64,000 nucleotides of DNA from Halomonas daqiaonensis (GTDB lineage Bacteria; Pseudomonadota; Gammaproteobacteria; Pseudomonadales; Halomonadaceae). The position numbers and the translations under genes are program-made. The stretch spans positions 62,001 through 126,000 of the forward strand of contig NZ_FOBC01000009.1 in the NCBI RefSeq assembly GCF_900109725.1, in the 5' to 3' direction. Below the pieces are notes generated by a model. It ran no database searches. It saw only the letters and a program-made list of their open reading frames with translations, and was not told where the DNA came from. Positions 30,176 to 43,015 of the stretch are shown piece by piece (position 1 is the first letter of the stretch; each line of letters starts with the position of its first letter).

Positions 30176-31201
30176 ATGCTGAGCTTTGCACTCGGAATCG
30201 GCACCCAGAATACCCAGGGCGACTGGCTGGAAATCTATTATCCGGCCCCACTGCTCAAGCCCGACGCCAGTCTGGTGGCCGCCGCCGCCAAGATACTCGA
30301 CGCCCCCGACGGCAATGCCGCCGTCAGCTTCCTGCCCGAGCATTGCAGCGAGCTGGCCGGTGCGCTGAAGGCCGCCGGCCACGAGGAGCAGGCCGAACTG
30401 GCCGAGTCCCTGGCCGCGAGCCGTCGACCGCTGGTGGCCATGTTCCTGGACGTGGACACCCCGCCCCAAAGTGCCCCGGAGGTCTATCTCAAGCTACACC
30501 TGCTCTCCCACCGCCTGGTGAAACCCCACGGGCTCGACCTCACCGGCATGTTCGGCCTGTTGCGCAACATCGCCTGGACCAGTGAAGGGGCGATCGACAT
30601 CGAGGAGCTACCGGCCCGCCGCCTCAAGGCTCGCCTGGAGGGCCGCCCGCTCTCCGTGGACTGCGTCGACAAGTTCCCCAAGATGACCGATTACGTGGTG
30701 CCCGGCGGCGTGCGCATCGGCGACACCGCCCGAGTGCGCCTGGGTGCCTACCTGGGGGAAGGCACCACGGTGATGCATGAAGGCTTCGTCAACTTCAATG
30801 CCGGCACCGAGGGGCCGGGCATGATCGAGGGCCGCATTTCCGCCGGGGTGATGGTCGGCAAAGGCTCGGACCTCGGCGGCGGCTGCTCCACCATGGGTAC
30901 CCTCTCCGGCGGCGGCAACATCGTCATCAAGGTGGGCGAGGGCTGCCTGATCGGTGCCAATGCCGGCATCGGCATCCCGCTGGGCGATCGCTGCACCGTG
31001 GAAGCCGGCCTCTACCTCACCGCCGGCGCCAAGGTCACCCTGCTTGACGATCAGGGCCAGGAGGTCGAGACGGTGGCCGCCCGCGAGCTGGCCGGCCAGG
31101 ACGACCTGCTGCTGCGTCGCAATTCGCAGAACGGCCGCATCGAGTGCCTCACCAACAAGAGCGCCATCGCGCTCAACGAGGCGCTGCATGCCAACAATTG
31201 A
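30176..31201 (+). CDS. dapD: Tetrahydrodipicolinate N-succinyltransferase DapD
   Basis: DapD succinylates tetrahydrodipicolinate, the first step of the succinylase branch of DAP/lysine synthesis. The 341-residue product is the longer Pseudomonas/actinobacterial-type DapD, not the 274-residue E. coli form. The C-terminal half is a left-handed beta helix with hexapeptides and [19 protein letters not shown]. It begins [12 protein letters not shown]. It lies 45 bases after the ArsC-like gene and overlaps dapE by 14 bases. Confidence 0.95.
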   Translation: MLSFALGIGTQNTQGDWLEIYYPAPLLKPDASLVAAAAKILDAPDGNAAVSFLPEHCSELAGALKAAGHEEQAELAESLAASRRPLVAMFLDVDTPPQSAPEVYLKLHLLSHRLVKPHGLDLTGMFGLLRNIAWTSEGAIDIEELPARRLKARLEGRPLSVDCVDKFPKMTDYVVPGGVRIGDTARVRLGAYLGEGTTVMHEGFVNFNAGTEGPGMIEGRISAGVMVGKGSDLGGGCSTMGTLSGGGNIVIKVGEGCLIGANAGIGIPLGDRCTVEAGLYLTAGAKVTLLDDQGQEVETVAARELAGQDDLLLRRNSQNGRIECLTNKSAIALNEALHANN

Positions 31202-32360
31202 GCCGCCGGCGCTCTCCCCGACCCTGGCTCTCGCCTTCGAGCTGATCCGGCGCCCCTCGGTGACGCCGGACGATCTGGGCTGCCAGGACCTGATGATCGA
31301 GCGCCTCGAGGCGCTCGGCTTCCGGATCGAGCGCCTGCCGTTCGGCGATGTGGAAAACTTCTGGGCGACCCGTGGCCACCATGGGCCGCTGCTGGCCTTC
31401 GCCGGCCACACCGACGTGGTCCCCAGCGGCCCCCATACCCACTGGGACTTCCCGCCCTTCGAGCCGTGCATCGATGAGTCGGGCATGCTGCGGGGGAGAG
31501 GTGCCGCCGACATGAAGGGTAGCCTGGCGGCAATGGTCATCGCGGTGGAGCGCTTCGTGACGGCCCATCCGGACCACCATGGGCGAATCGGCTTTCTCAT
31601 CACCTCCGACGAGGAGGGGCCGGCTATCGACGGCACCCGGGCCGTGGTAGAGCACCTGCGCGAGACACATGACCGTCTCGACTACTGTATCGTCGGCGAG
31701 CCCTCCTCCACTGACCGGCTCGGCGACGTGATCAAGAACGGTCGACGCGGGTCGCTGGGCGGAGTGCTGCGTGTCCGGGGCATTCAGGGCCATGTGGCCT
31801 ATCCGCACCTGGCGCGCAATCCCGTCCACCAGGCGCTACCGGCGCTGGACGCCCTGGCACGGGAGCACTGGGACGCCGGCAATGCCTTCTTCCCCGCCAC
31901 CAGTTTCCAGATCTCCAATATCCGCTCGGGGACCGGCGCCACCAATGTGATCCCGGGTGATGTCGAGGTGGTGTTCAACCTGCGTTTCTCCACCGAGGTG
32001 ACCCACGAGCAGCTCATGCAGCGCACTGAGGCATTGCTGGATGCCCATGGCCTCGACTATCACCTGGACTGGACTCTCAACGGCGAGCCCTTCCTCACCG
32101 CCGAGGGCGAACTGGTAGAGGCCGCCGTGTCCGGCGTCGAGGATGCCCTAGGACACCGACCTGCGCTCTCCACCGCCGGCGGCACGTCCGACGGGCGCTT
32201 CATCGCCACCCTGGGCAGCCAGGTGGTCGAGCTCGGCCCCAGCAATGCCACCATTCACCAGGTCAACGAGCGGGTCCGGGCCACGGATCTCGATGACCTC
32301 AGCCGGGTCTACCAGGCGATCCTCGCCAGACTCTTCGTCAACGGCACGGCACGGCCCTGA
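31188..32360 (+). CDS. dapE: Succinyl-diaminopimelate desuccinylase DapE
   Basis: DapE hydrolyses N-succinyl-L,L-DAP, the last succinylase step. It is a two-zinc M20 peptidase-family enzyme. With the start at 31188 ([10 protein letters not shown]) it has 390 residues. Metal-site residues are visible in [11 protein letters not shown] (H74, D76), GRGAADMKG (D108) and [10 protein letters not shown] (E142/E143). [10 protein letters not shown] is also typical. The start lies inside the dapD end (14-bp overlap), giving translational coupling. The frame is open further upstream but only as antisense-like low-complexity sequence. Confidence 0.96.
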   Translation: MPTIEPPALSPTLALAFELIRRPSVTPDDLGCQDLMIERLEALGFRIERLPFGDVENFWATRGHHGPLLAFAGHTDVVPSGPHTHWDFPPFEPCIDESGMLRGRGAADMKGSLAAMVIAVERFVTAHPDHHGRIGFLITSDEEGPAIDGTRAVVEHLRETHDRLDYCIVGEPSSTDRLGDVIKNGRRGSLGGVLRVRGIQGHVAYPHLARNPVHQALPALDALAREHWDAGNAFFPATSFQISNIRSGTGATNVIPGDVEVVFNLRFSTEVTHEQLMQRTEALLDAHGLDYHLDWTLNGEPFLTAEGELVEAAVSGVEDALGHRPALSTAGGTSDGRFIATLGSQVVELGPSNATIHQVNERVRATDLDDLSRVYQAILARLFVNGTARP

Positions 32361-32367
32361 GGCGCCC

Positions 32368-32754
32368 ATGCAATCCTATCCCGATATCGAGATCTACCTG
32401 GCGCACTGTGACATCGCGCGCCTGGATGCCTGGCTCCAGCAGGCCATCGCCGCCGAGCCGTTGTCGCCCGCGGGCAAGGGCAAGTGGCGCACCCTCGGCC
32501 TAGCTGCCGCCGGAGAGGTACCGGTACTTGTGGTGGAGAAGGCCGCCGACGGCTTTGCCAGCCTATGGTTCGACAGCGCCAGGACGCCCTGGACCACCGA
32601 CACGGAGTGCGCCCGGGAGGCCGCCGCCCGGCTGGGCTGCGAGGTGCGCTGCTCGCTGGGGGGCTGGCAGCCCGGTGACGACCCGGACCGCTTCGTGCAG
32701 GTGCTGCCCGACGGGAAGGAGCAGGCAATCGACTGGCCCGACTCCGGCCAGTGA
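32368..32754 (+). CDS. Conserved hypothetical protein after dapE
   Basis: The 128-residue frame starts MQSYPDIEIYLAHCDIARLD, 7 bases after dapE, so it probably belongs to the same transcript. It is acidic, has no signal peptide or membrane segment, and contains VPVLVVEKAADGFASLWFDS and a C-terminal PDRFVQVLPDGKEQAIDWPD. Codon use looks like its neighbours. I have a faint memory of similar small proteins beside dapE in other gammaproteobacteria, but I cannot name a domain or function. A strong hairpin follows. Confidence 0.75.
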   Translation: MQSYPDIEIYLAHCDIARLDAWLQQAIAAEPLSPAGKGKWRTLGLAAAGEVPVLVVEKAADGFASLWFDSARTPWTTDTECAREAAARLGCEVRCSLGGWQPGDDPDRFVQVLPDGKEQAIDWPDSGQ

Positions 32755-32774
32755 CCCCGCCCCATGCCAGACGC

Positions 32775-32804
32775 GACAACGCCCCGCCGAGGCGGGGCGT
32801 TGTC
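32775..32804 (+). terminator. Strong hairpin after the dap operon
   Basis: GACAACGCCCCGCC (32775-32788) and GGCGGGGCGTTGTC (32791-32804) form a perfect 14-bp stem with a 2-base apex, between the convergent dap operon and the cold-shock-domain gene. No U-run follows on either strand, so it may act on both sides. Confidence 0.65.
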
Positions 32805-32871
32805 ATGAAAGGCTGGAAACCAGCGGTGTTTACAAGCTAGAAGCCGCCGAGCGATGGCCAAGCGCTTCGAT

Positions 32872-33336
32872 TCAAGTAATCACGGTGACGTCGTCGGCCT
32901 GCAGCCCCCGCTCATTCTGGATGATGTGGTAACGCACCTTCTGGCCCTCGGCCAGGGTACGATGCCCTCGCCCGCGGATGGCACGGAAATGTACGAAGAC
33001 ATCCTCGCCATCGTCACGGGTGATGAAGCCGTACCCCTTGTTGACGTTGAACCACTTGACCTCGCCGATCTCGCGATCATCGTCCTCGACCTCGGCCAGG
33101 TTGACCAGTTGGGGCGTCAGGGCATTGACCGCCAGGGTGGCGACCAGCAGCACCAGGAAGACGGCGGCGACGGCGGCGAAATAGACCACGGCCACGCCAC
33201 CCACCTGGAGGCTGGAAAACAGCTCACGGGACAGTACGCCGCCGGTGAGATGGACGAATAGGGCAATCAGCAGCGGGGCCGGCGCGGCCAGCAGCAGGCT
33301 GATGAGACTACAACGAAACACGACCTTTCGATTCAT
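32872..33336 (-). CDS. Membrane-anchored cold-shock-domain protein
   Basis: The 154-residue product from the ATG at 33336 has two strong hydrophobic segments (about 8-30 and 45-72). They are followed by an acidic linker and a full cold-shock domain (90-152) with RNP1 KGYGFI (100-105) and RNP2 VFVHF (113-117). The RNA/DNA-binding domain would face the cytoplasm if both segments span the membrane as a hairpin. A TTG at 33378 would extend it by 14 residues. Ordinary Csp proteins are about 70 residues and soluble. Role unknown; membrane-local RNA binding is an inference. Confidence 0.85.
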   Translation of the reverse strand: MNRKVVFRCSLISLLLAAPAPLLIALFVHLTGGVLSRELFSSLQVGGVAVVYFAAVAAVFLVLLVATLAVNALTPQLVNLAEVEDDDREIGEVKWFNVNKGYGFITRDDGEDVFVHFRAIRGRGHRTLAEGQKVRYHIIQNERGLQADDVTVIT

Positions 33337-33398
33337 GGACCTGTAAAACTCTCTTGTCGGGGTGAAAGGAAGGAACAAACCATCATGGAGGTGCCACG

Positions 33399-33677
33399 AT
33401 GAACGGCGACACCCAGCGCGAGAATTCTACCATGGGCACCGATTCAACGCCCGCCGAGCTAACGCGGCGGCTCGAGGCCCTGGAGAGCCGTATCGCCTAC
33501 CAGGAGCACTGGCTCGACACCCTCGACGAGGCCGTGGCCGGACAGGAACAGCGGATGTCACGCCTCGAGCGACTCAATGCGCTGATGCAGGAGCGACTGC
33601 GCGACAAGCAGCGGGCACTACAGGAGGGAGATGCGACGGCACCCGAACCCATGGACGAGGTGCCGCCGCATTATTGA
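33399..33677 (+). CDS. slyX: SlyX family protein
   Basis: The 92-residue protein has a short variable head, then a predicted coiled coil (about 18-70) beginning [22 protein letters not shown], and ends in DEVPPHY, the tail typical of SlyX. Its function is unknown, although it is often near fkpA/slyD. I chose the ATG at 33399 after GAGGTG. An ATG at 33432 ([10 protein letters not shown]) is an alternative. It is divergent from the cold-shock-domain gene, with 62 bases between. Confidence 0.88.
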   Translation: MNGDTQRENSTMGTDSTPAELTRRLEALESRIAYQEHWLDTLDEAVAGQEQRMSRLERLNALMQERLRDKQRALQEGDATAPEPMDEVPPHY

Positions 33678-33723
33678 CCCAAGCTTCAAGTAGCAAGGCA
33701 TGTTGGCGGCGCCATCTGGGCAA

Positions 33724-33832
33724 GCGGCGCCGGGGACAGGTCTGGAGGGGGTCCTACGCCAGGGATGGCGTCGGTAGCGCCCATGGACGGGTTCACAGCG
33801 CCCCCGAACAGGCCTGTCGACGGATGAGCCGC
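33724..33832 (+). repeat. Dispersed structured repeat, copy C (109 bp)
   Basis: The outer stem is GCGGC/GCCGC (33724-33728 with 33828-33832). Stem two is GACAGGTCTG (33735-33744) with CAGGCCTGTC (33809-33818), ten pairs including one G-T wobble. The core has GGTCCTACGCC, the hairpin ACGCCA-GGGA-TGGCGT, and GGTAGCGCCC...TTCACAGCGCC. It fills the gap between the convergent ends of slyX and trxB. Confidence 0.85.
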
Positions 33833-33870
33833 GCATTCATGCGCCAACAGCCGCTATAGGACCAGCGTTG

Positions 33871-35087
<1,217 letters not shown>

Positions 35088-35272
35088 CTGGCCTCCTGGA
35101 AGCCTCATGCCGTATTGCAGCAATATGAGGGGGTGTGGCCGGCATTTCAAGGGAGCCCGAACGGCATCCGCTCCAGGCGACGCTTGAAAAGGCCATCTAT
35201 CATGACCATGTAACCACGATGGTGCCAGGATGGTGCCCTCACTCCCTGCGATGCGAAAGGAGGACAGACAGC

Positions 35273-38017
<2,745 letters not shown>

Positions 38018-38038
38018 CCAAGACTGCCAAGCGCGAAC

Positions 38039-38065
38039 GGCCCCGCCGGGTTACCCGGCGGGGCC
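38039..38065 (+). terminator. Bidirectional-type terminator between acnA and maeA
   Basis: GGCCCCGCCGGG (38039-38050) and CCCGGCGGGGCC (38054-38065) form a perfect 12-bp stem with a TTA loop, followed on the plus strand by GTGTTCATT. It lies between the convergent acnA and maeA ends. Confidence 0.75.
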
Positions 38066-38086
38066 GTGTTCATTCCAGGCGAAGCC

Positions 38087-39766
38087 TCAGAAGGAGCGGC
38101 GGCGGTAACGCCGATACATCGGCGACCAGCTACTGCGCTCGATGGCCTCGCGCAGCTTGATGCCGTTGGTCTTCAGCGCCACACCCTCGCCCTGGGCCTG
38201 GGCAGCCACATCGAAGGCGATCACCTTGGAGAGCTCACGGATATGGGAGAGCGGCGGCAGCAGCGCCCCCTCCCCGTGCTTGACCAGCGGTGCCTCGCGG
38301 GCCAGCGCCCGTGACGAGGCCATCAGCATGGCGTCGGTGACGCGCTTAGCCCCGGCGGCCACCACACCCAGGCCGATCCCCGGAAAGATGTAGGCGTTGT
38401 TGCACTGGGCGATGGGAATGCTGCGACCATCGTGCTCCACCGGCGGGAAGGGGCTGCCGGTGGCCACCAGGGCCGCACCGTCCGTCCAGCGAATGACATC
38501 CTCCGGCACCGCCTCAGCCCGGGAGGTAGGGTTGGAGAGCGGCATGATCACCGGCATCTCACAGCCGGCATGCATGGCCCGGACCACTTCCTCGGTGAAG
38601 ATGCCCGGCATGCCGCACACGCCGATCAGTACCGTGGGCTCAACACGATGTACCACCTCGAGCAGCGCCTGGCCATCCCAGTCAGCCACCATCTCTGGGT
38701 CATGGGCCAGCCGACCCTGGAAGTCGCGAAGCCAGACCTGATTGGAAGTGACCAGGCCCTCGCGGTCGACCATGTAGATACGCGAGCGCGCCTCTCTCTC
38801 GGTCAGGCCCTCGGCCTGCATGGCCACCACCACCTGCTCGGCGATGCCGCAGCCAGCGGATCCCGCGCCGACGAACACCACCCGCTGCTGGCTGATGCCC
38901 TGCTCACGGGCCTGACAGGCAGCCATCAGGGTGCCCACCACCACCGAGGCAGTTCCCTGAACGTCGTCGTTGAAGCAGCAGAGTTCGTTCCGATAGCGGT
39001 CCAGCAGTGGCAGGGCATTGGCCTGGGCAAAGTCCTCGAACTGCAGCAACACATTCGGCCAGCGTCGCTTCACCGCAGTGATGAACTGCGCCATGAAGGC
39101 ATCGTACTCCTCCTGAGAGACCCGCCGGTGGCGCCACCCCATGTACATGGGATCGTCGAGCAATGCCTGGTTGTTGGTGCCCACATCGAGCATGATCGGT
39201 TGGGTGTAGGCCGGGCTGATGCCGCCACAGGCGGTGTAGAGCGCCAGCTTGCCGATAGGGATGCCCATGCCGCCGATGCCCTGGTCGCCCAGCCCCAGGA
39301 TGCGTTCGCCGTCGGTGACCACGATCACCTTGACCTTGTCCTTGGTGGAGCTGTGCAGGATGTCATCCATGTGGTCGCGGTCGGGGTAGGCAATGAACAG
39401 CCCCCGGTGATTACGGTAGATATTGGAGAATTCCTCGCACGCCTTGCCGACCGTGGGGGTGTAGATGATCGGCAGCATCTCCTCGAGGTGCTCCGTGACC
39501 AGTCGGTAGTAGAGCGTCTCGTTGTCGTCCTGGATGGCGCGCAGGTAGACGTGCTTGTCCAGATCGTTCTGGCACTGACTGTACTGGCGATAGGCCCGTT
39601 CTACCTGCTCCTCGATGCTCTCGACGTTCTCCGGCAGCAAGCCGATCAAGTTGAACTCCAGGCGCTCTTCGCGGGTGAAGGCACTGCCCTTGTTGAGCAG
39701 CGGCATCTCGAGCAGCGGCGGGCCGGCATAGGGGATGTAGAGGGAACGCTTCTGGTCGATGGTCAT
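38087..39766 (-). CDS. maeA: NAD-dependent malic enzyme
   Basis: This malic enzyme decarboxylates malate to pyruvate with NAD reduction. The 559-residue length and the N-terminal block [20 protein letters not shown] fit the SfcA/MaeA type rather than the larger MaeB-phosphotransacetylase fusion. Visible motifs are [20 protein letters not shown] (substrate), [35 protein letters not shown], the NAD-binding [15 protein letters not shown] and [12 protein letters not shown]. Together with acnA it forms a central-carbon pair read toward each other. Confidence 0.96.
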   Translation of the reverse strand: MTIDQKRSLYIPYAGPPLLEMPLLNKGSAFTREERLEFNLIGLLPENVESIEEQVERAYRQYSQCQNDLDKHVYLRAIQDDNETLYYRLVTEHLEEMLPIIYTPTVGKACEEFSNIYRNHRGLFIAYPDRDHMDDILHSSTKDKVKVIVVTDGERILGLGDQGIGGMGIPIGKLALYTACGGISPAYTQPIMLDVGTNNQALLDDPMYMGWRHRRVSQEEYDAFMAQFITAVKRRWPNVLLQFEDFAQANALPLLDRYRNELCCFNDDVQGTASVVVGTLMAACQAREQGISQQRVVFVGAGSAGCGIAEQVVVAMQAEGLTEREARSRIYMVDREGLVTSNQVWLRDFQGRLAHDPEMVADWDGQALLEVVHRVEPTVLIGVCGMPGIFTEEVVRAMHAGCEMPVIMPLSNPTSRAEAVPEDVIRWTDGAALVATGSPFPPVEHDGRSIPIAQCNNAYIFPGIGLGVVAAGAKRVTDAMLMASSRALAREAPLVKHGEGALLPPLSHIRELSKVIAFDVAAQAQGEGVALKTNGIKLREAIERSSWSPMYRRYRRRSF

Positions 39767-39969
39767 CTCTCGCCTCGATACGGTGACTGGAACGGGCCAT
39801 TGACGCTCTGCGGCGCCTTCTCATCAACTCTAGCACGCCGACAACGACGACAGTCCCGGGCTGGAGCCGGGGCGTCAACGCTGAGGGCGGGCTAGTGGCT
39901 CAGTGACTCTACGCTACAGGACGGCGGGCACCCGAGAGCACCCGCAATATCGACTTGTGCGATCGCAAA

Positions 39970-40995
39970 TCAGACAAAGCGCCCGAGTCCCGCCGACTGG
40001 CGCAGGCGATCCATGAAGGGCGCTGCCTCGGCACGTGCCCGCTCGGCGCCCTTGATCAGCACCTGCTCGATGTGACCGGGGTCCTCCATCAACGCCTGGT
40101 AGCGCTCGCGGGGTTCGCGCAGCTGCTCGTTGAGCAGTTCAAAGACGCGGTTCTTGGCCTCACCCCAACCGATGCCATTGGCATACTCGGTGCGCATGGC
40201 CTCGGCCTCGTCGCCCGTGGCAAAGGCCGAGTAGATCTGGAACAGGGTGCAGGTCGCGGGGTCCTTGGGCTCGCCGGGCTCCAGAGAGTTGGTCTTGATC
40301 TTGCGCACCAGTTTCAGCAGTTTCTTCTCGGAGACGAACAGCGGGATGGTGTTGTTGTAGCTCTTGGACATCTTGCGGCCATCCAGGCCGCCCAGGACCT
40401 CCACGCGCTCGTCCACCACGGCATCGGGCAAGGTGAAGTACTGCCCCTTGTAGAGGTGGTTGAAGCGTCCGGCGATATCGCGGGCCATCTCGATGTGCTG
40501 GATCTGGTCGCGACCCACCGGCACCTTGTTGGCGTTGAACATCAGGATATCGGCGGCCATCAGTACCGGGTAGCCGAACAGCCCCATGGTGATGCCCTTG
40601 TCCGGGTCCTGGTTGCCGGCGGCCTCGTTCTCTGCCACTGCTGCCTTGTAGGCGTGGGCGCGATTCATCAGCCCCTTGGCGCAGACGCAGGAGAGCAGCC
40701 AAGTCAGCTCGGGGATCTCGGGCACGTCCGACTGGCGATAGAAGATGGCGTTGTCGGTATCCAGGCCCAGCGCCAGCCAGGTGGCGGCGATTTCCAGGCG
40801 CGATTCCTGCACCCGGCGTGGGTCCTGGCACTTGATCAGTGCGTGTAGGTCGGCGAGGAAGTAGTAGGACTGGACGTTCGGGTCCTGGCTCGCTGCGATG
40901 GCAGGCTTGATCGCCCCCACGTAGTTGCCCAGATGGGGGGTGCCGGTGGTGGTGATGCCGGTGAGAACGCGGGTCTTCTCGGAAGCTGCATTCAT
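39970..40995 (-). CDS. trpS: Tryptophan--tRNA ligase
   Basis: TrpS is a class I synthetase that charges tRNA-Trp. The 341-residue product has the HIGH-like TGTPHLGNYVG (18-27), FLADLHALI, and KMSKS near residue 208 in LDGRKMSKSYNNTIPLF. MGLFGYPVLMAADIL and VPVGRDQIQHIEMARDIA are family blocks. The length is close to E. coli TrpS. A long repeat element (41102-41292) lies upstream of its start. Confidence 0.97.
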   Translation of the reverse strand: MNAASEKTRVLTGITTTGTPHLGNYVGAIKPAIAASQDPNVQSYYFLADLHALIKCQDPRRVQESRLEIAATWLALGLDTDNAIFYRQSDVPEIPELTWLLSCVCAKGLMNRAHAYKAAVAENEAAGNQDPDKGITMGLFGYPVLMAADILMFNANKVPVGRDQIQHIEMARDIAGRFNHLYKGQYFTLPDAVVDERVEVLGGLDGRKMSKSYNNTIPLFVSEKKLLKLVRKIKTNSLEPGEPKDPATCTLFQIYSAFATGDEAEAMRTEYANGIGWGEAKNRVFELLNEQLREPRERYQALMEDPGHIEQVLIKGAERARAEAAPFMDRLRQSAGLGRFV

Positions 40996-41101
40996 GAGGT
41001 AAGCGGACTCTGCTGTCGGAAATGGCCGCTATGGTAACGCGAGGCCCCGACCAAGGCGACCGAGCAAGTTAGTGAACTATATGTCGAGTCAACCCGGAGA
41101 A

Positions 41102-41292
41102 GCGGCGCCGAGGATAGGCCGAAGCGGAGGTCCTAAGCCTGGGGTGAGGAGCACTGCTCCGAACGGGCTGGCCAATGATGACCAGCACCGGCCCTGCAAG
41201 TGGAGCGGAACGCGAGAGCGCAGCAGGGCATCGGTAGCGCCCACGGAAGGGTTCACAGCGCCTCCTCGCAGAGCTGTCGCCGGGATAGCCGC
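41102..41292 (+). repeat. Dispersed structured repeat, copy D (191 bp, long form)
   Basis: The outer stem is GCGGC/GCCGC (41102-41106 with 41288-41292), and GATAG pairs with CTGTC as the second stem. Compared with copies B, C and E, about 80 bp is inserted at the tip of the core hairpin. It carries GGAGCA-C-TGCTCC (41148-41160), GCTGGCCA-ATGA-TGACCAGC (41167-41186, one mismatch) and a CCTGC...GCAGG arm. The 3' module GGTAGCGCCC...TTCACAGCGCC is intact. This copy occupies most of the 350-bp gap between ald and trpS; I see nothing else in that gap. Confidence 0.85.
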
Positions 41293-41345
41293 GGATTCAG
41301 GCCCTGACGGTGGAGCGCCAGGAAGCTCTCCACCTACGTCCTTGC

Positions 41346-42461
41346 CTACTTTAGCAACTCTCCCGGATCGACATATTGAAGTCCAAGGGCCTCGGCCACC
41401 GCCTTGTAGGTCACCTGGCCATCGTGGACGTTGAGGCCAGCGGCGAAGTGGGCGTCGTCGGCCAGCGCCTGTTGCCAGCCCTTGTCGGCGAGTGCAATGA
41501 CGAACGGCAGGGTGGCATTGGTCAGTGCCTGGGTGGAGGTGCGTGCCACGGCGCCAGGCATATTGGCCACACAGTAGTGCACGATCCCGTCTACGATGTA
41601 GGTCGGGTCGGTGTGGGTGGTGGCCCGGCTTGTCTCGAAGCAACCGCCCTGGTCGATGGCCACGTCTACCAGCACGCTGCCGGGCTGCATCTCGGCAAGC
41701 ATCTCGCGGGTGATCAGCTTGGGCGCAGCAGCCCCCGGGATCAGCACGGCACCGACGATCAGGTCGCACTCGTGCACTGCTTCGTCGATGGTGTCGGCCG
41801 TGGAAAACACCGTCTTCATGCGGCCCTGATAGCGATCGTCCAGGGTCTCGAGACGCGGGATCGACTTGTCGAGCACCGTGACCTCGGCACCCAGGCCAAG
41901 CGCCATGCGCGCGGCGTTCTCGCCTACCACACCGCCGCCGATCACGGCCACCCTGGCCGGCGCCACGCCGGGCACCCCTGGCAGCAGAACGCCCGAGCCG
42001 CCCTGGGCCTTCTCCAGGCTGTGGGCACCGGCCTGGATGGCCATGCGCCCTGCCACGGTGCTCATCGGCGCCAGCAATGGAAGACCGCCCTGGCGGTCGG
42101 TGATGGTCTCGTAGGCGATGCAGGTGGCACCGCTCTCCATCAGGCCGCGGGTGAGCTTTTCCTCGGCGGCCAGGTGCAGGTAGGTGAAGAGTGTCTGGCC
42201 GGCCTTGAGACGTGCGACCTCCTCGGCCTGCGGCTCCTTGACCTTGAGGATCAGCTCGGCACCGTCCCAGACCTTGGCCACATCGGTCTCGAGGCACGCA
42301 CCGGCAGCCTCATAGGCGGCATCCGGAAAGCCAGCACCCTCGCCGGCACCGGCCTGGACGGTAACCCTATGGTCGCGGGCAACGAGTTCCCGGGCCCCGG
42401 TGGGGGTCAGGGCGACACGATACTCGTGGTTCTTGATCTCCTTGGGCACGGCGATCTGCAT
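41346..42461 (-). CDS. ald: Alanine dehydrogenase
   Basis: Ald reversibly deaminates L-alanine to pyruvate and ammonia with NAD. The 371-residue length is standard. It starts [20 protein letters not shown] after GGAGAAA and has the pyruvate-site lysine region [22 protein letters not shown], the NAD-binding [20 protein letters not shown] and [19 protein letters not shown]. No lrp-type regulator is adjacent. It is distinguished from the related transhydrogenase alpha chain by its length and C-terminus. Confidence 0.97.
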   Translation of the reverse strand: MQIAVPKEIKNHEYRVALTPTGARELVARDHRVTVQAGAGEGAGFPDAAYEAAGACLETDVAKVWDGAELILKVKEPQAEEVARLKAGQTLFTYLHLAAEEKLTRGLMESGATCIAYETITDRQGGLPLLAPMSTVAGRMAIQAGAHSLEKAQGGSGVLLPGVPGVAPARVAVIGGGVVGENAARMALGLGAEVTVLDKSIPRLETLDDRYQGRMKTVFSTADTIDEAVHECDLIVGAVLIPGAAAPKLITREMLAEMQPGSVLVDVAIDQGGCFETSRATTHTDPTYIVDGIVHYCVANMPGAVARTSTQALTNATLPFVIALADKGWQQALADDAHFAAGLNVHDGQVTYKAVAEALGLQYVDPGELLK

Positions 42462-42662
42462 GGCTTTCTCCTGCTCGCTGTTGTTGGGTAGCTTTCCTCC
42501 CTATTACAGCACAGGTAGTCCATACACGATGAGCTCGCGCGGAAGAACGGAAAATGTCGACAAGAGAAGGCTTCTTAACCAGATATCTTTCTTCCCGCCA
42601 ACGCCTCTACAGGAAACCCTTCCACACCGCTCCGAGGTCGCCTGGAGGCGTCTCGCCCAGGG

Positions 42663-42699
42663 GAGAGTCAGACAGGCCACAGGCTGTCTCAGGACTCTC
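42663..42699 (-). terminator. Two-step hairpin spanning the end of the DUF2007-like gene
   Basis: GAGAGTC/GACTCTC (42663-42669 with 42693-42699) and AGACAG/CTGTCT (42670-42675 with 42684-42689) stack as 13 pairs with a 3-base bulge. The stem covers the stop codon of the upstream gene on the minus strand. No U-run follows. Confidence 0.4.
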
Positions 42700-43009
42700 G
42701 GTGGGTGCCACAGCTCCAGCAGGTATCGAAGACGCCTTCGAGGTGCTCCCCGCATCCCGGACAGGTCCATGCCGGACGGTCATTCGCCCCTTCCAGTGTC
42801 TGCTGGATCAGGGCCTCGGCCCGTTCGCGGTTATGGGGCGCCACCCAGACTTCAGGTTCGCACTCCCCCAGCGGCAGCTCACCGGCGCCGCCACCCAGGC
42901 TCATGTTGCGCAGCTCTGCGGGAATGCCGGCTGCGGTCAGCACGTTGTGCACGTGACTGACCAGCAGCGCATTGGAATGCGCAAAGGCGCGAACGTAGCC
43001 GAGAAGCAT
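42689..43009 (-). CDS. DUF2007-like protein with C-terminal zinc ribbon
   Basis: The 106-residue protein starts MLLGYVRAFAHSNALLVSHV. Its ferredoxin-like N-terminal part (AGIPAELRN, EVWVAPHNRERAEALIQQTL) resembles DUF2007, sometimes annotated as a putative signal-transducing protein. The C-terminus has CPGC and CWSC knuckles (in WTCPGCGEHL and DTCWSCGTHR), which would bind zinc. Function unknown. It lies 6 bases after rlmI on the same strand, so the two are probably cotranscribed. Confidence 0.8.
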   Translation of the reverse strand: MLLGYVRAFAHSNALLVSHVHNVLTAAGIPAELRNMSLGGGAGELPLGECEPEVWVAPHNRERAEALIQQTLEGANDRPAWTCPGCGEHLEGVFDTCWSCGTHRES

Positions 43010-43015
43010 CGCGAA

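Noticed and set aside
38432-39895. 487-codon plus-strand open frame across maeA
   Set aside because: Antisense shadow of maeA; no recognisable domain.
41072-41434. Small hypothetical proteins at 41072-41434, 58726-58995 and 9631-9936
   Set aside because: Their similarity to each other comes entirely from the dispersed repeat; starts and ends are not conserved. The frame is discussed as a finding but is not annotated as a gene.
41089-42297. 402-codon minus-strand open frame overlapping ald
   Set aside because: Out-of-frame shadow of ald that runs on into repeat copy D; ald fits its family from end to end.
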